From NCBI RefSeq assembly GCF_002797975.1, contig NZ_PGET01000001.1, positions 4,948,001 through 5,012,000 on the forward strand: DNA of 64,000 nucleotides, read 5' to 3'. Under the pieces are notes generated by a model. The model searched no databases. It was not told where the DNA came from and saw only the letters and a list, made by a program, of their open reading frames with translations. This DNA comes from [Clostridium] celerecrescens 18A (GTDB lineage: Bacteria; Bacillota; Clostridia; Lachnospirales; Lachnospiraceae). Both the position numbers and the translations under genes were made by a program. Shown piece by piece: positions 1-9,332 of this stretch. How positions within the stretch are numbered: position 1 is the first letter of the stretch; every line of letters starts with the position of its first letter.

Positions 1-1624
1 GGTCATCTGTTTCTTCTTCATTGTAATAGGAGTAGATCGCACTCATGCTGATATCTATAAGGGGATCACACATTCCGGAATATTCCCAATCAATTAAGCG
101 CACGTTACCGTCGGGCATCATTAAAAAGTTATCGACCACTGTATCAATATGGGAAAGGACTTTCTCGTGCTTTAAGTTATCCAATTGGTCTAATAGCTCA
201 GTCATCTCCCTGCGGACAACATCGTAATCGTCAAACGGGATACCGCCGTGGGCTTTGCAAAGCTTTTCGTAAAAGTCGATCCGTTCGCGAATGTCAAAGG
301 AATGGTCCACCTTAAGCCCGGATTTGTGGAGCCTTCGGACAACCGCCATGCAGCGTTCCATTTCTTCCCTGCTGGAAGGATTGGCATTGTGAGTACCTTC
401 ATAAAATTCCGCAATCTTATATCCGGTTTCCCCATTAAAGTAAATGACCTTTTCCGTAATATCCAGTCCGCTTAAGGCATCATAAACTGCTTTTTCCTGC
501 TGACGGTTAATCAGTAGCTCTGTTCCGGCTCCCGGGATGCGGCAAATATAATGGCGGTCCTTAATTTTAAATAGGAAGGATTTGTTTGTCATACCTGATT
601 TTAAGCACCTTATTTCTGTGATTTCTGACTCCGGTACCTGGAATACGGTCGATACTAATTCCATTGCTTCATTATCAGAATGGTGCTGATACTTCAAATC
701 AAAGCGGCGAAGCTCTTCCAGGTTCTCAAATTCATATACTTCGTCAGCCGGCCTTCGGTTGACGTATAAATCAATGTCCTGTTTTGCTTCCGGAATATGA
801 GGAAGCCTTTTGGCAGCTTCTCCGGACATCATTTCCATATAGACATTTTCCCAGTAAAACTGCTCGGTTCCAGGAAGGTTATAATAATGTTCCAGTACGG
901 TTAAAAATTGTTCTGAGAATAATTTTGAGAAAAAAACCGGCCCATACATCACCCACTTGTCCTGGCCGCCTACGGATACATTTAAAATGCGTCCCTTCTT
1001 ATTATAATCAAGACACCATTCGGAGGTTTCTCCTTCCATATATGACGCTGAGTACCATGCGCCGCTTTCATAAGCATGATACATATTGTGGCGCATCCAG
1101 TTATCGGAAGAAAGAACATACATATTTCTGCCCCGGAGAAGCTTGCGGGCATGATAAATGGTGGTCAGGGTGTTTTTCTGGGAATACTCGGGGTTATATA
1201 GAAGCTTAACCTGATATTTGTCTATAAGGTATTCAAACTTTTCCTTTAAATATCCGACCACAATGGTGATATCCTTAATTCCTGCTTCATGTAGCTGGCG
1301 GATCTGCCGTTCGATCATTCGTTCTCCGAATACTTCCAGCAGGCCTTTGGGGGTTTCGAAAGTTAAGGGAACGAAGCGGGAGCCGAAGCCGGCGGCGATG
1401 ATGACGGCGCCGTCTACTTTATTTTCGTTTAAAAGGGCTTGGCCGTCTGGGAGTAGTTCGTATAGGTCATTTCCGTTTCCAATCTCAATGTACTTTTTTT
1501 CTATGCATTCCTTTATTAAGTTATTAACAGTTCCCAGGGAAACGCTAAGCTCTTTTGATAAATCTCTCTGTGTGACTGCCGGGTTTTCCAGAATGGAACG
1601 GCAGATGATGACGTTACGATCCAT
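1..1624 (-). CDS. Winged-helix / LicC-like cytidylyltransferase / LicA-like choline kinase fusion (3' end cut by window)
   Basis: Reading the minus strand from the ATG at 1624 (GGAGGTC lies just upstream) gives 541 codons that are still open at the left edge. Residues about 1-66 look like a winged helix, with a TQRDLSKELSVSLGTVNNLI helix-turn-helix stretch. Residues about 72-300 are a nucleotidyltransferase, with AAGFGSRF at about 77-84 followed by TPKGLLEV, as in LicC-type CTP:phosphocholine cytidylyltransferases. From about 320 on it is a LicA-type choline kinase: GMTNKSF, ICRIPGAGTELLINR, a catalytic-loop SHIDTVVDNF and the metal-site IDWEYSG. Together these would phosphorylate choline and make CDP-choline for decorating surface glycopolymers. 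It is divergent from a choline-binding-repeat protein, which fits. The choline assignment is family inference; another amino alcohol is possible. The C-terminus is not visible. Confidence 0.85.
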   Translation of the reverse strand, partial: MDRNVIICRSILENPAVTQRDLSKELSVSLGTVNNLIKECIEKKYIEIGNGNDLYELLPDGQALLNENKVDGAVIIAAGFGSRFVPLTFETPKGLLEVFGERMIERQIRQLHEAGIKDITIVVGYLKEKFEYLIDKYQVKLLYNPEYSQKNTLTTIYHARKLLRGRNMYVLSSDNWMRHNMYHAYESGAWYSASYMEGETSEWCLDYNKKGRILNVSVGGQDKWVMYGPVFFSKLFSEQFLTVLEHYYNLPGTEQFYWENVYMEMMSGEAAKRLPHIPEAKQDIDLYVNRRPADEVYEFENLEELRRFDLKYQHHSDNEAMELVSTVFQVPESEITEIRCLKSGMTNKSFLFKIKDRHYICRIPGAGTELLINRQQEKAVYDALSGLDITEKVIYFNGETGYKIAEFYEGTHNANPSSREEMERCMAVVRRLHKSGLKVDHSFDIRERIDFYEKLCKAHGGIPFDDYDVVRREMTELLDQLDNLKHEKVLSHIDTVVDNFLMMPDGNVRLIDWEYSGMCDPLIDISMSAIYSYYNEEETDD

Positions 1625-2260
1625 AGTCGTGTGACCTCCGTATAGTTAATAAATTGGTAAATTGCGTAAGACGTTCAGAAATTGATATTATTATAGATAT
1701 ATGAACATTATACCATTGAAATGGCAAATTGCAATAGGGATTGCGATAGGGGGGTGAAAGGAGATTGAGATTGAATAGTGATAGGGATTGCGTTTGGATT
1801 GTGAACGGAGTATGTACTTGGAGATTGCGATAGAAGATTGTCGTATGGCCTGGTCTAAGGTGCCTGAGAATTAATTATGAATTGATTATGATATGTTATT
1901 AATCTTGTACTGTTTTTCTCTGTGACAGACTTTGATTGTTACATTTAGCAGGAAAAAGGTGACTTATTGATCTGGAGAGAGCTCTGTTTTCCGCTTCTGG
2001 AGCGGCACATATAATAAGGTTTATCAAGAAAAAACAGAAGAATAAGTCTATAAAAACAGGATTGTACTAATAAAAATACAATCTGATCCCCGAATTGCAT
2101 TTTCGTAAAGATTATGTAAGAAAATGCACAGAGAAATGTTATAGCATTTTCCAAAAAATTGTATTATACTATACCATGTGATGGAGGAATTGATAGCTTC
2201 TGCCGGAAATGTAAATATTTTTTTGTTTTTGCAAAAAATGCAAAAAAAGTAAAAAAGGTA
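1625..2260. other. Intergenic region between divergent genes, no gene seen
   Basis: No credible coding frame. At about 1730-1850 there is a degenerate G/A-rich repeat built on GATAGGGATTGCG and GGAGATTGCGATAG. Two hairpins follow: GATTGTA/TACAATC near 2060-2083, and GAAAATGC at 2120-2127 pairing with GCATTTTC at 2144-2151. A-tracts at about 2230-2258 lie directly upstream of the promoter of the next gene and could act as an UP element. Confidence 0.5.
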
Positions 2261-2289
2261 TTGATAATTTCCATTATAGGAAGTATAAT
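2261..2289 (+). promoter_or_regulatory. Sigma-A-type promoter of the choline-binding-repeat gene
   Basis: TTGATA at 2261-2266, a 17-bp spacer and TATAAT at 2284-2289, preceded by A-rich tracts. The predicted transcript starts about 60 bases before the ATG at 2356. Confidence 0.75.
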
Positions 2290-2355
2290 TACCTCGTAAT
2301 GCAATTAGGAATTTCGAAGAGTATTTCAAAAAGAAAAAAGGAGAGTGCATTAATT

Positions 2356-4050
2356 ATGAGAAAGCAGACCAAATTAGTTGCTGTATTATCAACAGCAGCA
2401 CTGCTTGCATTAGGCGCTTCCATGTCCTCTTTCGCAGCAACTGGCTGGCAGGAAGAAAATGGTTCATGGGTGTACTATGACAAGAACGGCGACTTAGAGA
2501 CAGAGAAATGGGAGAAATCAGGAGATAACTGGTTTTACCTCAATGAAGATGGCGAGATGGCTACCGATGTACTTGTTGAGTACAATGACAACTACTATTA
2601 TGTAGATGAGAACGGTTCTATGGTAGCTAATAAGTGGGTTTCCATTGAGAACGATGATTATGATGGCGATGATGATAATGAGCCTTTAAATCATTGGTAC
2701 TATTTTGGTTCTAATGGTAAAGCATATAAGAGCTCCAGCACCAGCAACAGCGCTTCTTTCAAGACCATTAATGGAAAGAAATACATCTTTGATGATGAAG
2801 CTAAGATGTTATATGGCTGGATTGATGCCGATGGCCAGAGATTAACAGATGACAACGCTTGGCGTGCTGATAACGGTGTTTACTACCACGGTAATGAAAA
2901 TGATGGTGCACAGGCTACTGGTTGGGCATATATGCACATCAAAGATGATCAGTGGGAAAATACTGGTGATTTAGAGAAAGGTCTCTCCAGCGACAACACA
3001 TTTGACGATGAAGAGCAGGATCGTTGGTTCTACTTCAAGAGCAATGGTAAGAAGATGGCCGATAAAAAAGGCGAGACAATCAACGGTAAAAAGTACAGCT
3101 TTGACGTAGATGGCCGTATGAATGCTGAGTGGGTTAACTGGGATTCTACACAGACAACTGCTACTAAGACAAGCGGAGACAGAACAGCTACACAGACACA
3201 GGGTAATCCGGTATACAGTAGCGGATTCAGATATTATGGAAGTCCAGAAGATGGCGCCAGAGTTACTAAGGGTTGGTTCCAGGTTGTTCCAGGTTCCTAC
3301 TTAAATGAAGGCGACTATGATGACGATTCTGAAAACTGGTACTATGCTGATAAAGATGGTAAGCTGATTACAGGACAAATGAAGACTATCAACAGCAAGA
3401 AGTATGCTTTTGATAACCAGGGAGCTATGATTGATGGCTTTAGATTTGTTGAATTAGCTTCTGACAATAAAACTATTGTTTCTCTTGCAAAGAAAGACGA
3501 TTCAGCTAAACCATATGACACAACCGATGGATTTAAGGCTAATGCTTCTTATTGGGAAGGCGAAGGCTACAAATTCTATTTCTTCGGTGATGATGGTGCT
3601 GTAAAGACTAACAAACAGAACATCACTATTGATGGTGATACTCATAGCTTCTTACTGAATAAGTCTGGTACCTTCAAGGGTGCGGGTAAGACAGCTCTTG
3701 ATAACAAGAAGTATTATCAGTCTGGTATGCTGTTATCAGCAGATAAAGATGATAAGTATGCTGTAGTTAAGGCCAATATTGGCACTGATGGAAAACTTAC
3801 TGGCGCAACTGTTCTGACAACAGATGAATTCTTACGCTTAATGGACGTTGATAGTGTTGTAACTAATGATAAATATTCAGAGGAATACAATTTAACAGAA
3901 GCAGCAAAAGATACTGCAACTGTTGAGTACAGATTAGTTAATACTGCTGGTACTGTTCAGAAGGGCAAGAACAAAGCTAAAGATGGCAATGACCGTTGCT
4001 ATGAAGTTAATGGTAGTGGTAACATTGTAAAGGTTTTCGTTGAAAACTAA
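2356..4050 (+). CDS. Secreted choline-binding-repeat (cell-wall-binding) protein
   Basis: A 564-residue protein. The start is placed at 2356 (AGGAG upstream), where a signal peptide begins: MRKQ, then a hydrophobic stretch ending SSFAATG. The in-frame ATG at 2299 would add 19 residues ahead of the signal and is unlikely. Most of the mature protein is imperfect CW_binding repeats of about 20 residues rich in W, Y, G and D (GWQEENGSWVYYDKNGDL, KWEKSGDNWFYLNEDGE, and so on). In other Firmicutes these repeats bind phosphocholine on teichoic acids. The last 130 residues or so lose the repeat pattern. I see no catalytic domain, so it may be a structural or adhesive surface protein. It resembles the protein at 29728-31068. 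It has its own promoter and terminator. Confidence 0.85.
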   Translation: MRKQTKLVAVLSTAALLALGASMSSFAATGWQEENGSWVYYDKNGDLETEKWEKSGDNWFYLNEDGEMATDVLVEYNDNYYYVDENGSMVANKWVSIENDDYDGDDDNEPLNHWYYFGSNGKAYKSSSTSNSASFKTINGKKYIFDDEAKMLYGWIDADGQRLTDDNAWRADNGVYYHGNENDGAQATGWAYMHIKDDQWENTGDLEKGLSSDNTFDDEEQDRWFYFKSNGKKMADKKGETINGKKYSFDVDGRMNAEWVNWDSTQTTATKTSGDRTATQTQGNPVYSSGFRYYGSPEDGARVTKGWFQVVPGSYLNEGDYDDDSENWYYADKDGKLITGQMKTINSKKYAFDNQGAMIDGFRFVELASDNKTIVSLAKKDDSAKPYDTTDGFKANASYWEGEGYKFYFFGDDGAVKTNKQNITIDGDTHSFLLNKSGTFKGAGKTALDNKKYYQSGMLLSADKDDKYAVVKANIGTDGKLTGATVLTTDEFLRLMDVDSVVTNDKYSEEYNLTEAAKDTATVEYRLVNTAGTVQKGKNKAKDGNDRCYEVNGSGNIVKVFVEN

Positions 4051-4071
4051 TTTATTGCAATAATTTAAATA

Positions 4072-4109
4072 AAAGACCGGAAGTTATTAAGAATTTCCGG
4101 TCTTTTTTT
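4072..4109 (+). terminator. Rho-independent terminator
   Basis: AAAGACCGGAA pairs with TTCCGGTCTTT across an 11-base loop, followed by a run of T, 20 bases after the stop of the choline-binding-repeat gene. Confidence 0.9.
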
Positions 4110-4923
4110 GACTCTTTGTCAATAGTTGGGGTGGGATTCTTCTGAATCCTGCTCCATTCTTGTATTTAGAACTGGTTTGATAATTAATCTTGCTATATGA
4201 TGTTTTTTAGTATGCTGAATAAACTTTGTATCACTAGAGGCATAGTCCTATAATTCATCGATGGGGACAGACTTAATTGGCATTGTATAGTGGACTGCGG
4301 GCAGGAGCTGCAGATGGTTAAACATAAGGGTGTAACCTACTTTAGAGAGAATGTTTGTCGGAGTAGCGAATTAGTATAAAAGGTCAGCTATTTAGTCTGG
4401 CGTTGATTAAAGATGCAGGAAATAGTAGTGTCACCAAAATGGCAGATACGGACTGTGCTATATAACGGCGTATCTGATGTCGTTAATTTCCTGAGTTCGA
4501 TAATCATGGACCTTTTTGGTTCTACAGCCGAAACAAGAACAGGACAACTCTGAAGGGTGTATTTCATGAAGAACTTTAGGTAGCTATCCGCATGACTTAT
4601 CCTTTTTACAAAAACATTTTCCAAGTTAAATGAGCTTAACTATTAATAGGGCACATCCTTAAGGGACACATCCGTTAACAATGAACTTTAGTCGGGAATA
4701 ATGTGCTTTGGGGGGCTTGTGGAGCATACGAGTTTTGAACCATTTAAGGTCTCAAATTAAAACTCTATTATAATATTTAATATTTTGTATTTTATGGTGC
4801 CATAATTGAAGATTTAGTATTTCTTTTACTTCAACAGTTTTTACGATTTACTGATAGTAGTACTATTAATGATGGTGAAGAATTAATTCTAGTATATGGT
4901 AAAGGGCTTTGATTTTGTAAAAG
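4110..4923. other. About 800-bp region before the polysaccharide locus, no convincing gene
   Basis: The longest frame is 78 codons on the minus strand (4388-4624) with no recognisable family and no clear ribosome site. Plus-strand frames are broken by stops. It may be decayed sequence or a long regulatory region before the locus; I cannot tell which. Confidence 0.4.
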
Positions 4924-4952
4924 TTGCAGGATTAAATACAAAGTGTTATACT
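4924..4952 (+). promoter_or_regulatory. Promoter of the first polysaccharide locus
   Basis: TTGCAG at 4924-4929, a 17-bp spacer and TATACT at 4947-4952, about 30 bases before the ATG at 4985. Confidence 0.6.
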
Positions 4953-4984
4953 AAGTACATTAAATGTGAAAGGGATTATATATC

Positions 4985-6541
4985 ATGATTGAATTACACA
5001 AAAATGAAGAGAAAAGAGGATTTTTGTCTATAGTACTTGGAATATATGTGGTATTAGTTGGTGTAGGACTACCTATTGTTATTAGAGATCGCTACTTTGA
5101 TATTCTTGTTGCTAAATATTATTATTACTGTATTTGTACGATTTTAATGGTGATATTAGTGCTGGGTTATTTCGCCACAGTGAGAGCAAGACAGACAATA
5201 TTGTATTTTAAGGAGTTTTCTTTTAGTGATTTTTTGAAAAGGTTTACAGTAGCAGACTATGCTGCCATAATATTCTTAATAGTTGCAATTTTATCCACTT
5301 TAACTTCGGACTATCTTTATGAATCTTTCTGGGGCAACGAAGGAAGGTTTTCAGGGCTATTTTTGATAATTTGGTATGTTGCTAGTTATTTTTGTGTGAG
5401 TAGATTTTGGAAATTTAAGAATTGGTATATTGACATCATGCTAATTGCTGGTATGCTGGTATGCTTGTTTGGAATTACTGATTACTTTCAATTAGATATT
5501 TTTCATTTTAAAGTTATTATGAATCCAGATCAGTGGCTTATTTTTACTTCAACAATAGGTAATATAAATACCTATACAGCGTATGTTGGTATTGTTGCGG
5601 CCATTGCAACAGTTTTGTTTGCAACAGATAAAAATAATATTAGCATGATCTGGCACTATTTGTGTATGGTTATTTCCTTTTTTGCAATAATAATGGGAGT
5701 TAGTGACAATGCATATCTCTCATTAGGAGCATTATTTGGTTTTTTACCATTATACTTATTTGGAAGTAAGATAGGGATTCGGAAATATGTTATTATATTA
5801 GCGACATTTTTTTCTGTTATTCAATTTATTAACTTGATTAACTTTTATTTTAAAGATATGGTAATAGGAATAGATAGTATATTTGTCTTAATAGCTAATT
5901 CTGGTATATCTATGATATTAACCCTTTTTCTTTGGGTATTGATTATCTTTTGGTATTTATGGGATTATGTTAAAAAAACCCCAAATAGAGAATATGGAAA
6001 TTTATTTAGATATTTCTGGTTAATCATACTTTTATCAGTATCAATTATTATTTTATATATCATATATGATTGTAATCTTCAGGGAAATATTGGCAAATAC
6101 GGAAATATAGGTAATTACCTTGTATTTGACGATGATTGGGGAACTAATAGAGGTTATATTTGGAGAAATGCTATTGAACGTTTTTCAAAATTTTCCTTAT
6201 GGAAAAAAATGGTTGGTTTCGGCCCTGAAACATTTGGGATTTTACTGATGTACCAAACAAAAGGTAATCCATATAATTTGATTTTTGATAGTGCTCATAA
6301 TGAATATTTACATTTTTTACTTACAATTGGAATAGTAGGTTTGTTCTCTTATTTAGTATTTATATTTGCATGTATAAAAAAATGTTTTGATTTTAAAAAG
6401 AAAAATTCATATATTATAGCAATAGCTTTTGGACTAATTTGTTATAGTATTCAGGCCTTTGTAAATCTTAATTTACCCATAGTTACACCAATTTATTGGC
6501 TATTATTAGCAATGGGTAGTTCCAAATTTATTAATAATTAA
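4985..6541 (+). CDS. O-antigen ligase / Wzy-type polymerase family membrane protein
   Basis: A 518-residue protein with about a dozen hydrophobic segments. Near residues 410-450 it has the family's large-loop signature: VGFGPETFG, then DSAHNEYLHFLLTIGIVG and a further membrane span. This matches the Wzy_C/WaaL superfamily, which joins lipid-linked glycans at the outer face of the membrane. In a Gram-positive it could polymerise repeat units or transfer the finished chain to a wall acceptor. AAAGGG upstream supports the ATG. It is the first gene of the AT-rich locus and has its own promoter. Confidence 0.75.
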   Translation: MIELHKNEEKRGFLSIVLGIYVVLVGVGLPIVIRDRYFDILVAKYYYYCICTILMVILVLGYFATVRARQTILYFKEFSFSDFLKRFTVADYAAIIFLIVAILSTLTSDYLYESFWGNEGRFSGLFLIIWYVASYFCVSRFWKFKNWYIDIMLIAGMLVCLFGITDYFQLDIFHFKVIMNPDQWLIFTSTIGNINTYTAYVGIVAAIATVLFATDKNNISMIWHYLCMVISFFAIIMGVSDNAYLSLGALFGFLPLYLFGSKIGIRKYVIILATFFSVIQFINLINFYFKDMVIGIDSIFVLIANSGISMILTLFLWVLIIFWYLWDYVKKTPNREYGNLFRYFWLIILLSVSIIILYIIYDCNLQGNIGKYGNIGNYLVFDDDWGTNRGYIWRNAIERFSKFSLWKKMVGFGPETFGILLMYQTKGNPYNLIFDSAHNEYLHFLLTIGIVGLFSYLVFIFACIKKCFDFKKKNSYIIAIAFGLICYSIQAFVNLNLPIVTPIYWLLLAMGSSKFINN

Positions 6542-6643
6542 GGCAAAATTTAGAATAAGATCATTGTATAGTTAAAACTTAATAAAAAGGAAAAATATTC
6601 ATAAAATCTTAAAAACTAACAGCTCTTTTTATTTTGTAGAACA

Positions 6644-6673
6644 TTGTAATTAAGGTGAATACTATGGTATACT
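6644..6673 (+). promoter_or_regulatory. Promoter upstream of the initiating sugar transferase
   Basis: TTGTAA at 6644-6649, an 18-bp spacer and TATACT at 6668-6673, about 55 bases before the ATG at 6727. Confidence 0.55.
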
Positions 6674-6726
6674 AGTAAAGCTTTGAGAAGATTGAAATAC
6701 AAAATGATAAGTAAAGGTGCATTTAT

Positions 6727-8076
6727 ATGAAAGATAAACGAAAATATAAAAGACTTATTAAAGTGTTTTTTACTTTTGGAATTACATCAATGCTGATTGT
6801 ACTATATGGCTGGACTTGGATAGATCATTATAATCGAATTATAGAGTTTCCGTTTTTTCGACGTGGAAACTGGATGATGATTTTCCTTTATGGGATTCTT
6901 CTTATTCTTTTTATGAGTACATATGGTGGTTTTAAAGTTGGATATTTAAAAAAAGGAAATTTAATATATTCTCAAATTTTGGCAGTAATTTTCACTAACA
7001 TTTTTACGTACCTACAAATTGCAGTTTTAGATAAGCATTTTTTAAATCCTTTACAGTTAATCAGAATGACAGCGTGGGATTTTTTGGTTATTGTGGGTTG
7101 GACTTTCATCTATCAAGGGATTTATGGAAAATTATTTCCGCCAAGAAAAATGCTTTTAATTACTGGTAATAGATCTGATTATCATCTTATGGAAAAAATC
7201 AATTCAAGGGAAGATAAATACGAGATATGTAGTGTAATAAATATTGAGCAGGGAATTGCTTCCATGCAACAGGAGATATGCAAATATGATGGTATAATAG
7301 TAGGAGATATTTCATCTCATGAACGTAATTTGATACTTAAGTATTGTTTTGCAAATTCTGTCCGTACCTACAGTGTTCCAAAGATATCAGACATTTTATT
7401 AAAGAGCTCAGTTGAATTGAATTTGTTTGACTCTCCACTGTTACTCTCCAGAAATGAAGGATTTACTATTGAGCAACTATTTATTAAACGATTAATTGAT
7501 ATAATAGGAGCTTTAATAGGAATAGTGATAACAAGTCCTCTTTTTATTATCATAGGTTTTAGCATTAAACTTTCAGATAAAGGTCCTGTCTTTTTTAAAC
7601 AAGCTAGATTGACTAGAGAAGACAAAATATTTAGTATATATAAGTTTCGTACCATGATTCAGGGAGCTGAAAAGAATGGGGAGGCACGTTTGGCTACGAA
7701 AGGGGATTCTAGAATCTTACCTATTGGACATTTCCTGAGGAGAACAAGGTTGGATGAACTTCCACAGCTTTTTAATATATTAATGGGCCATATGTCCTTT
7801 GTAGGTCCTAGACCAGAGAGACCAGAAATTGTAAAAGGAATACTTAAAGTTATGCCAGAATTTTCCTACCGGACAAAGGTCAAGGCGGGTCTCACTGGCT
7901 ATGCGCAAATTTACGGGAAGTATAATACAACTGCATATGATAAACTAAAACTAGATTTAACATATATTCGTAATTATTCATTACTTTTAGATTTAAAGCT
8001 GATTATTATGACACCTAAAATTATGTTTATGAAAGAAAGTGCAGAAGGTGTGGAAGCAGATGATCATACCAGTTAA
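6727..8076 (+). CDS. Polyprenyl-phosphate sugar-phosphate transferase (initiating enzyme)
   Basis: A 449-residue protein. The N-terminal 130 residues or so hold about four membrane segments, a soluble nucleotide-binding-like middle region follows, and the bacterial sugar transferase core starts near residue 249 with a hydrophobic helix. Core motifs are KFRTM (about 305), RRTRLDELPQLFNIL (about 340) and GPRPERPEI (about 362). Enzymes of this family move a sugar-1-phosphate from a UDP-sugar to undecaprenyl phosphate to start glycan assembly. The sugar cannot be read from sequence; the pathway encoded at 16974-20016 makes an N-acetylated deoxy sugar that is one possibility. A second enzyme of this family lies at 41317-42735. 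Confidence 0.88.
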   Translation: MKDKRKYKRLIKVFFTFGITSMLIVLYGWTWIDHYNRIIEFPFFRRGNWMMIFLYGILLILFMSTYGGFKVGYLKKGNLIYSQILAVIFTNIFTYLQIAVLDKHFLNPLQLIRMTAWDFLVIVGWTFIYQGIYGKLFPPRKMLLITGNRSDYHLMEKINSREDKYEICSVINIEQGIASMQQEICKYDGIIVGDISSHERNLILKYCFANSVRTYSVPKISDILLKSSVELNLFDSPLLLSRNEGFTIEQLFIKRLIDIIGALIGIVITSPLFIIIGFSIKLSDKGPVFFKQARLTREDKIFSIYKFRTMIQGAEKNGEARLATKGDSRILPIGHFLRRTRLDELPQLFNILMGHMSFVGPRPERPEIVKGILKVMPEFSYRTKVKAGLTGYAQIYGKYNTTAYDKLKLDLTYIRNYSLLLDLKLIIMTPKIMFMKESAEGVEADDHTS

Positions 8077-8292
8077 CATAAGTAACAAGCTTGTTGATAG
8101 GAACTATTTTTCCAACAGAGCAGTCCTGAAAACTTGACTATTTGGTCTTGCGTTACCGTTTAAAATGAATTTGGCTGCAGATCCAGTAGAGAATAGTGCT
8201 TGGGTGATTAAAAGGATTTATTTATAATGAGATAAATTATGATGATTGGAAAATAATACCTTGTAAAGTTGTAATATTTTAAGATAAAGTAA

Positions 8293-8321
8293 TTGACAGC
8301 AGTAATAACAAGGTCAATATT
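8293..8321 (+). promoter_or_regulatory. Possible promoter before the ABC exporter genes
   Basis: TTGACA at 8293-8298 is perfect, but 17 bp downstream the -10 candidate is only AATATT (8316-8321). It would place the start of transcription close to the TTG start codon at 8344. Confidence 0.35.
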
Positions 8322-8343
8322 TGGATAATGAAGGAGTAGTATT

Positions 8344-9312
8344 TTGAAAAAAATAATAGGCATAATTAGTTATTTGTTACTTAGCTTAGGAATCTTCCAA
8401 TTGGTTAAAGATAGTACATTGTTTATTACATTAAATGAGAACCCAACATGGATTTTTTTGAGGTATATGGTTTTATCTTGTATGTTGGCTTTTGTCATAA
8501 TGTTTCTACTTATTTTATATATTAAACGAAAAAGTTTCTACCCGTTTTTAAGCAAGCTATATCGATTTCGATCATTACTATTTCAATTAGTAAAAAGGGA
8601 TTTTAAATCAAAGTATAAGCGTTCTGTTTTAGGGGTATTGTGGTCAGTACTTAATCCATTATTAACTATGTGTGTTATGACAATTGTATTTTCTTCAATA
8701 TTTCGTTTTGATGTTGAAAATTATCCAGTATATTTGTTAAGTGGACAATTGATTTTTACCTTATTTAGTGAAATAACAAATACATGTATGTTTTCGGTTT
8801 TAGCATCAGCACCTCTTATGAAAAAAGTCAATACACCAAAATACATTTTTCCATTATCAAAAGCAATATCAGCACTTATTAATTTCTTTTTTTCAACCAT
8901 TGCATTGTTAATAGTAATGTTTGCGACTGGAAGTCCGATTTACTCAACTATTTTGTTGGCGCCCTTACCCGTTCTGTATATTTTTGTTTTTTCTCTAGGA
9001 ATTGGTTTAATATTAGCGGCGGCCATAGTATATTTCAGAGATATGTCTTATTTGTATGGGGTGCTGATAACTGCTGTTACGTATATAACGCCCCTTTTTT
9101 ATCCTATAAGCATCATACCGGATCATTTTAAATGGTTGATATCAATAAATCCATTATATCACTTTGTGGAGTGTTTCAGAACAGTCGCGATTTATGGAGG
9201 AGTGCCCAGTTTATGGCAGAATTTAGTTTGCATTTTATTAGCGCTTGTTTCTTTGATATCTGGTATAATTATTTTTTACAGGCAACAAGATAGATTTATC
9301 TTATACGTTTAG
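8344..9312 (+). CDS. ABC-2 polysaccharide exporter permease, Wzm/TagG type
   Basis: A 322-residue membrane protein starting at TTG (AAGGAG 9 bases upstream). The ABC-2 core begins around residue 80 with the typical amphipathic stretch KRDFKSKYKRSVLGVLW followed by LNPLLTM, and it ends with IIFYRQQDRFILYV. Six spans are expected in the core. About 60-70 N-terminal residues with two hydrophobic segments extend beyond the usual length of about 260. It pairs with the ATPase 20 bases downstream to flip a lipid-linked glycan across the membrane. Confidence 0.9.
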   Translation: MKKIIGIISYLLLSLGIFQLVKDSTLFITLNENPTWIFLRYMVLSCMLAFVIMFLLILYIKRKSFYPFLSKLYRFRSLLFQLVKRDFKSKYKRSVLGVLWSVLNPLLTMCVMTIVFSSIFRFDVENYPVYLLSGQLIFTLFSEITNTCMFSVLASAPLMKKVNTPKYIFPLSKAISALINFFFSTIALLIVMFATGSPIYSTILLAPLPVLYIFVFSLGIGLILAAAIVYFRDMSYLYGVLITAVTYITPLFYPISIIPDHFKWLISINPLYHFVECFRTVAIYGGVPSLWQNLVCILLALVSLISGIIIFYRQQDRFILYV

Positions 9313-9332
9313 TGCATTAGGAGAAGAGTTTA

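Noticed and set aside
784..1209. 141-codon plus-strand frame, and 1218-1634 plus-strand frame
   Set aside because: Both lie opposite the continuous minus-strand LicC/LicA fusion, whose motifs are unmistakable; they are antisense shadows.
2048..2350. 100-codon minus-strand frame in the leader of the choline-binding-repeat gene
   Set aside because: It crosses the TTGATA/TATAAT promoter of the opposite gene, is AT-driven and shows no ribosome site or family pattern.
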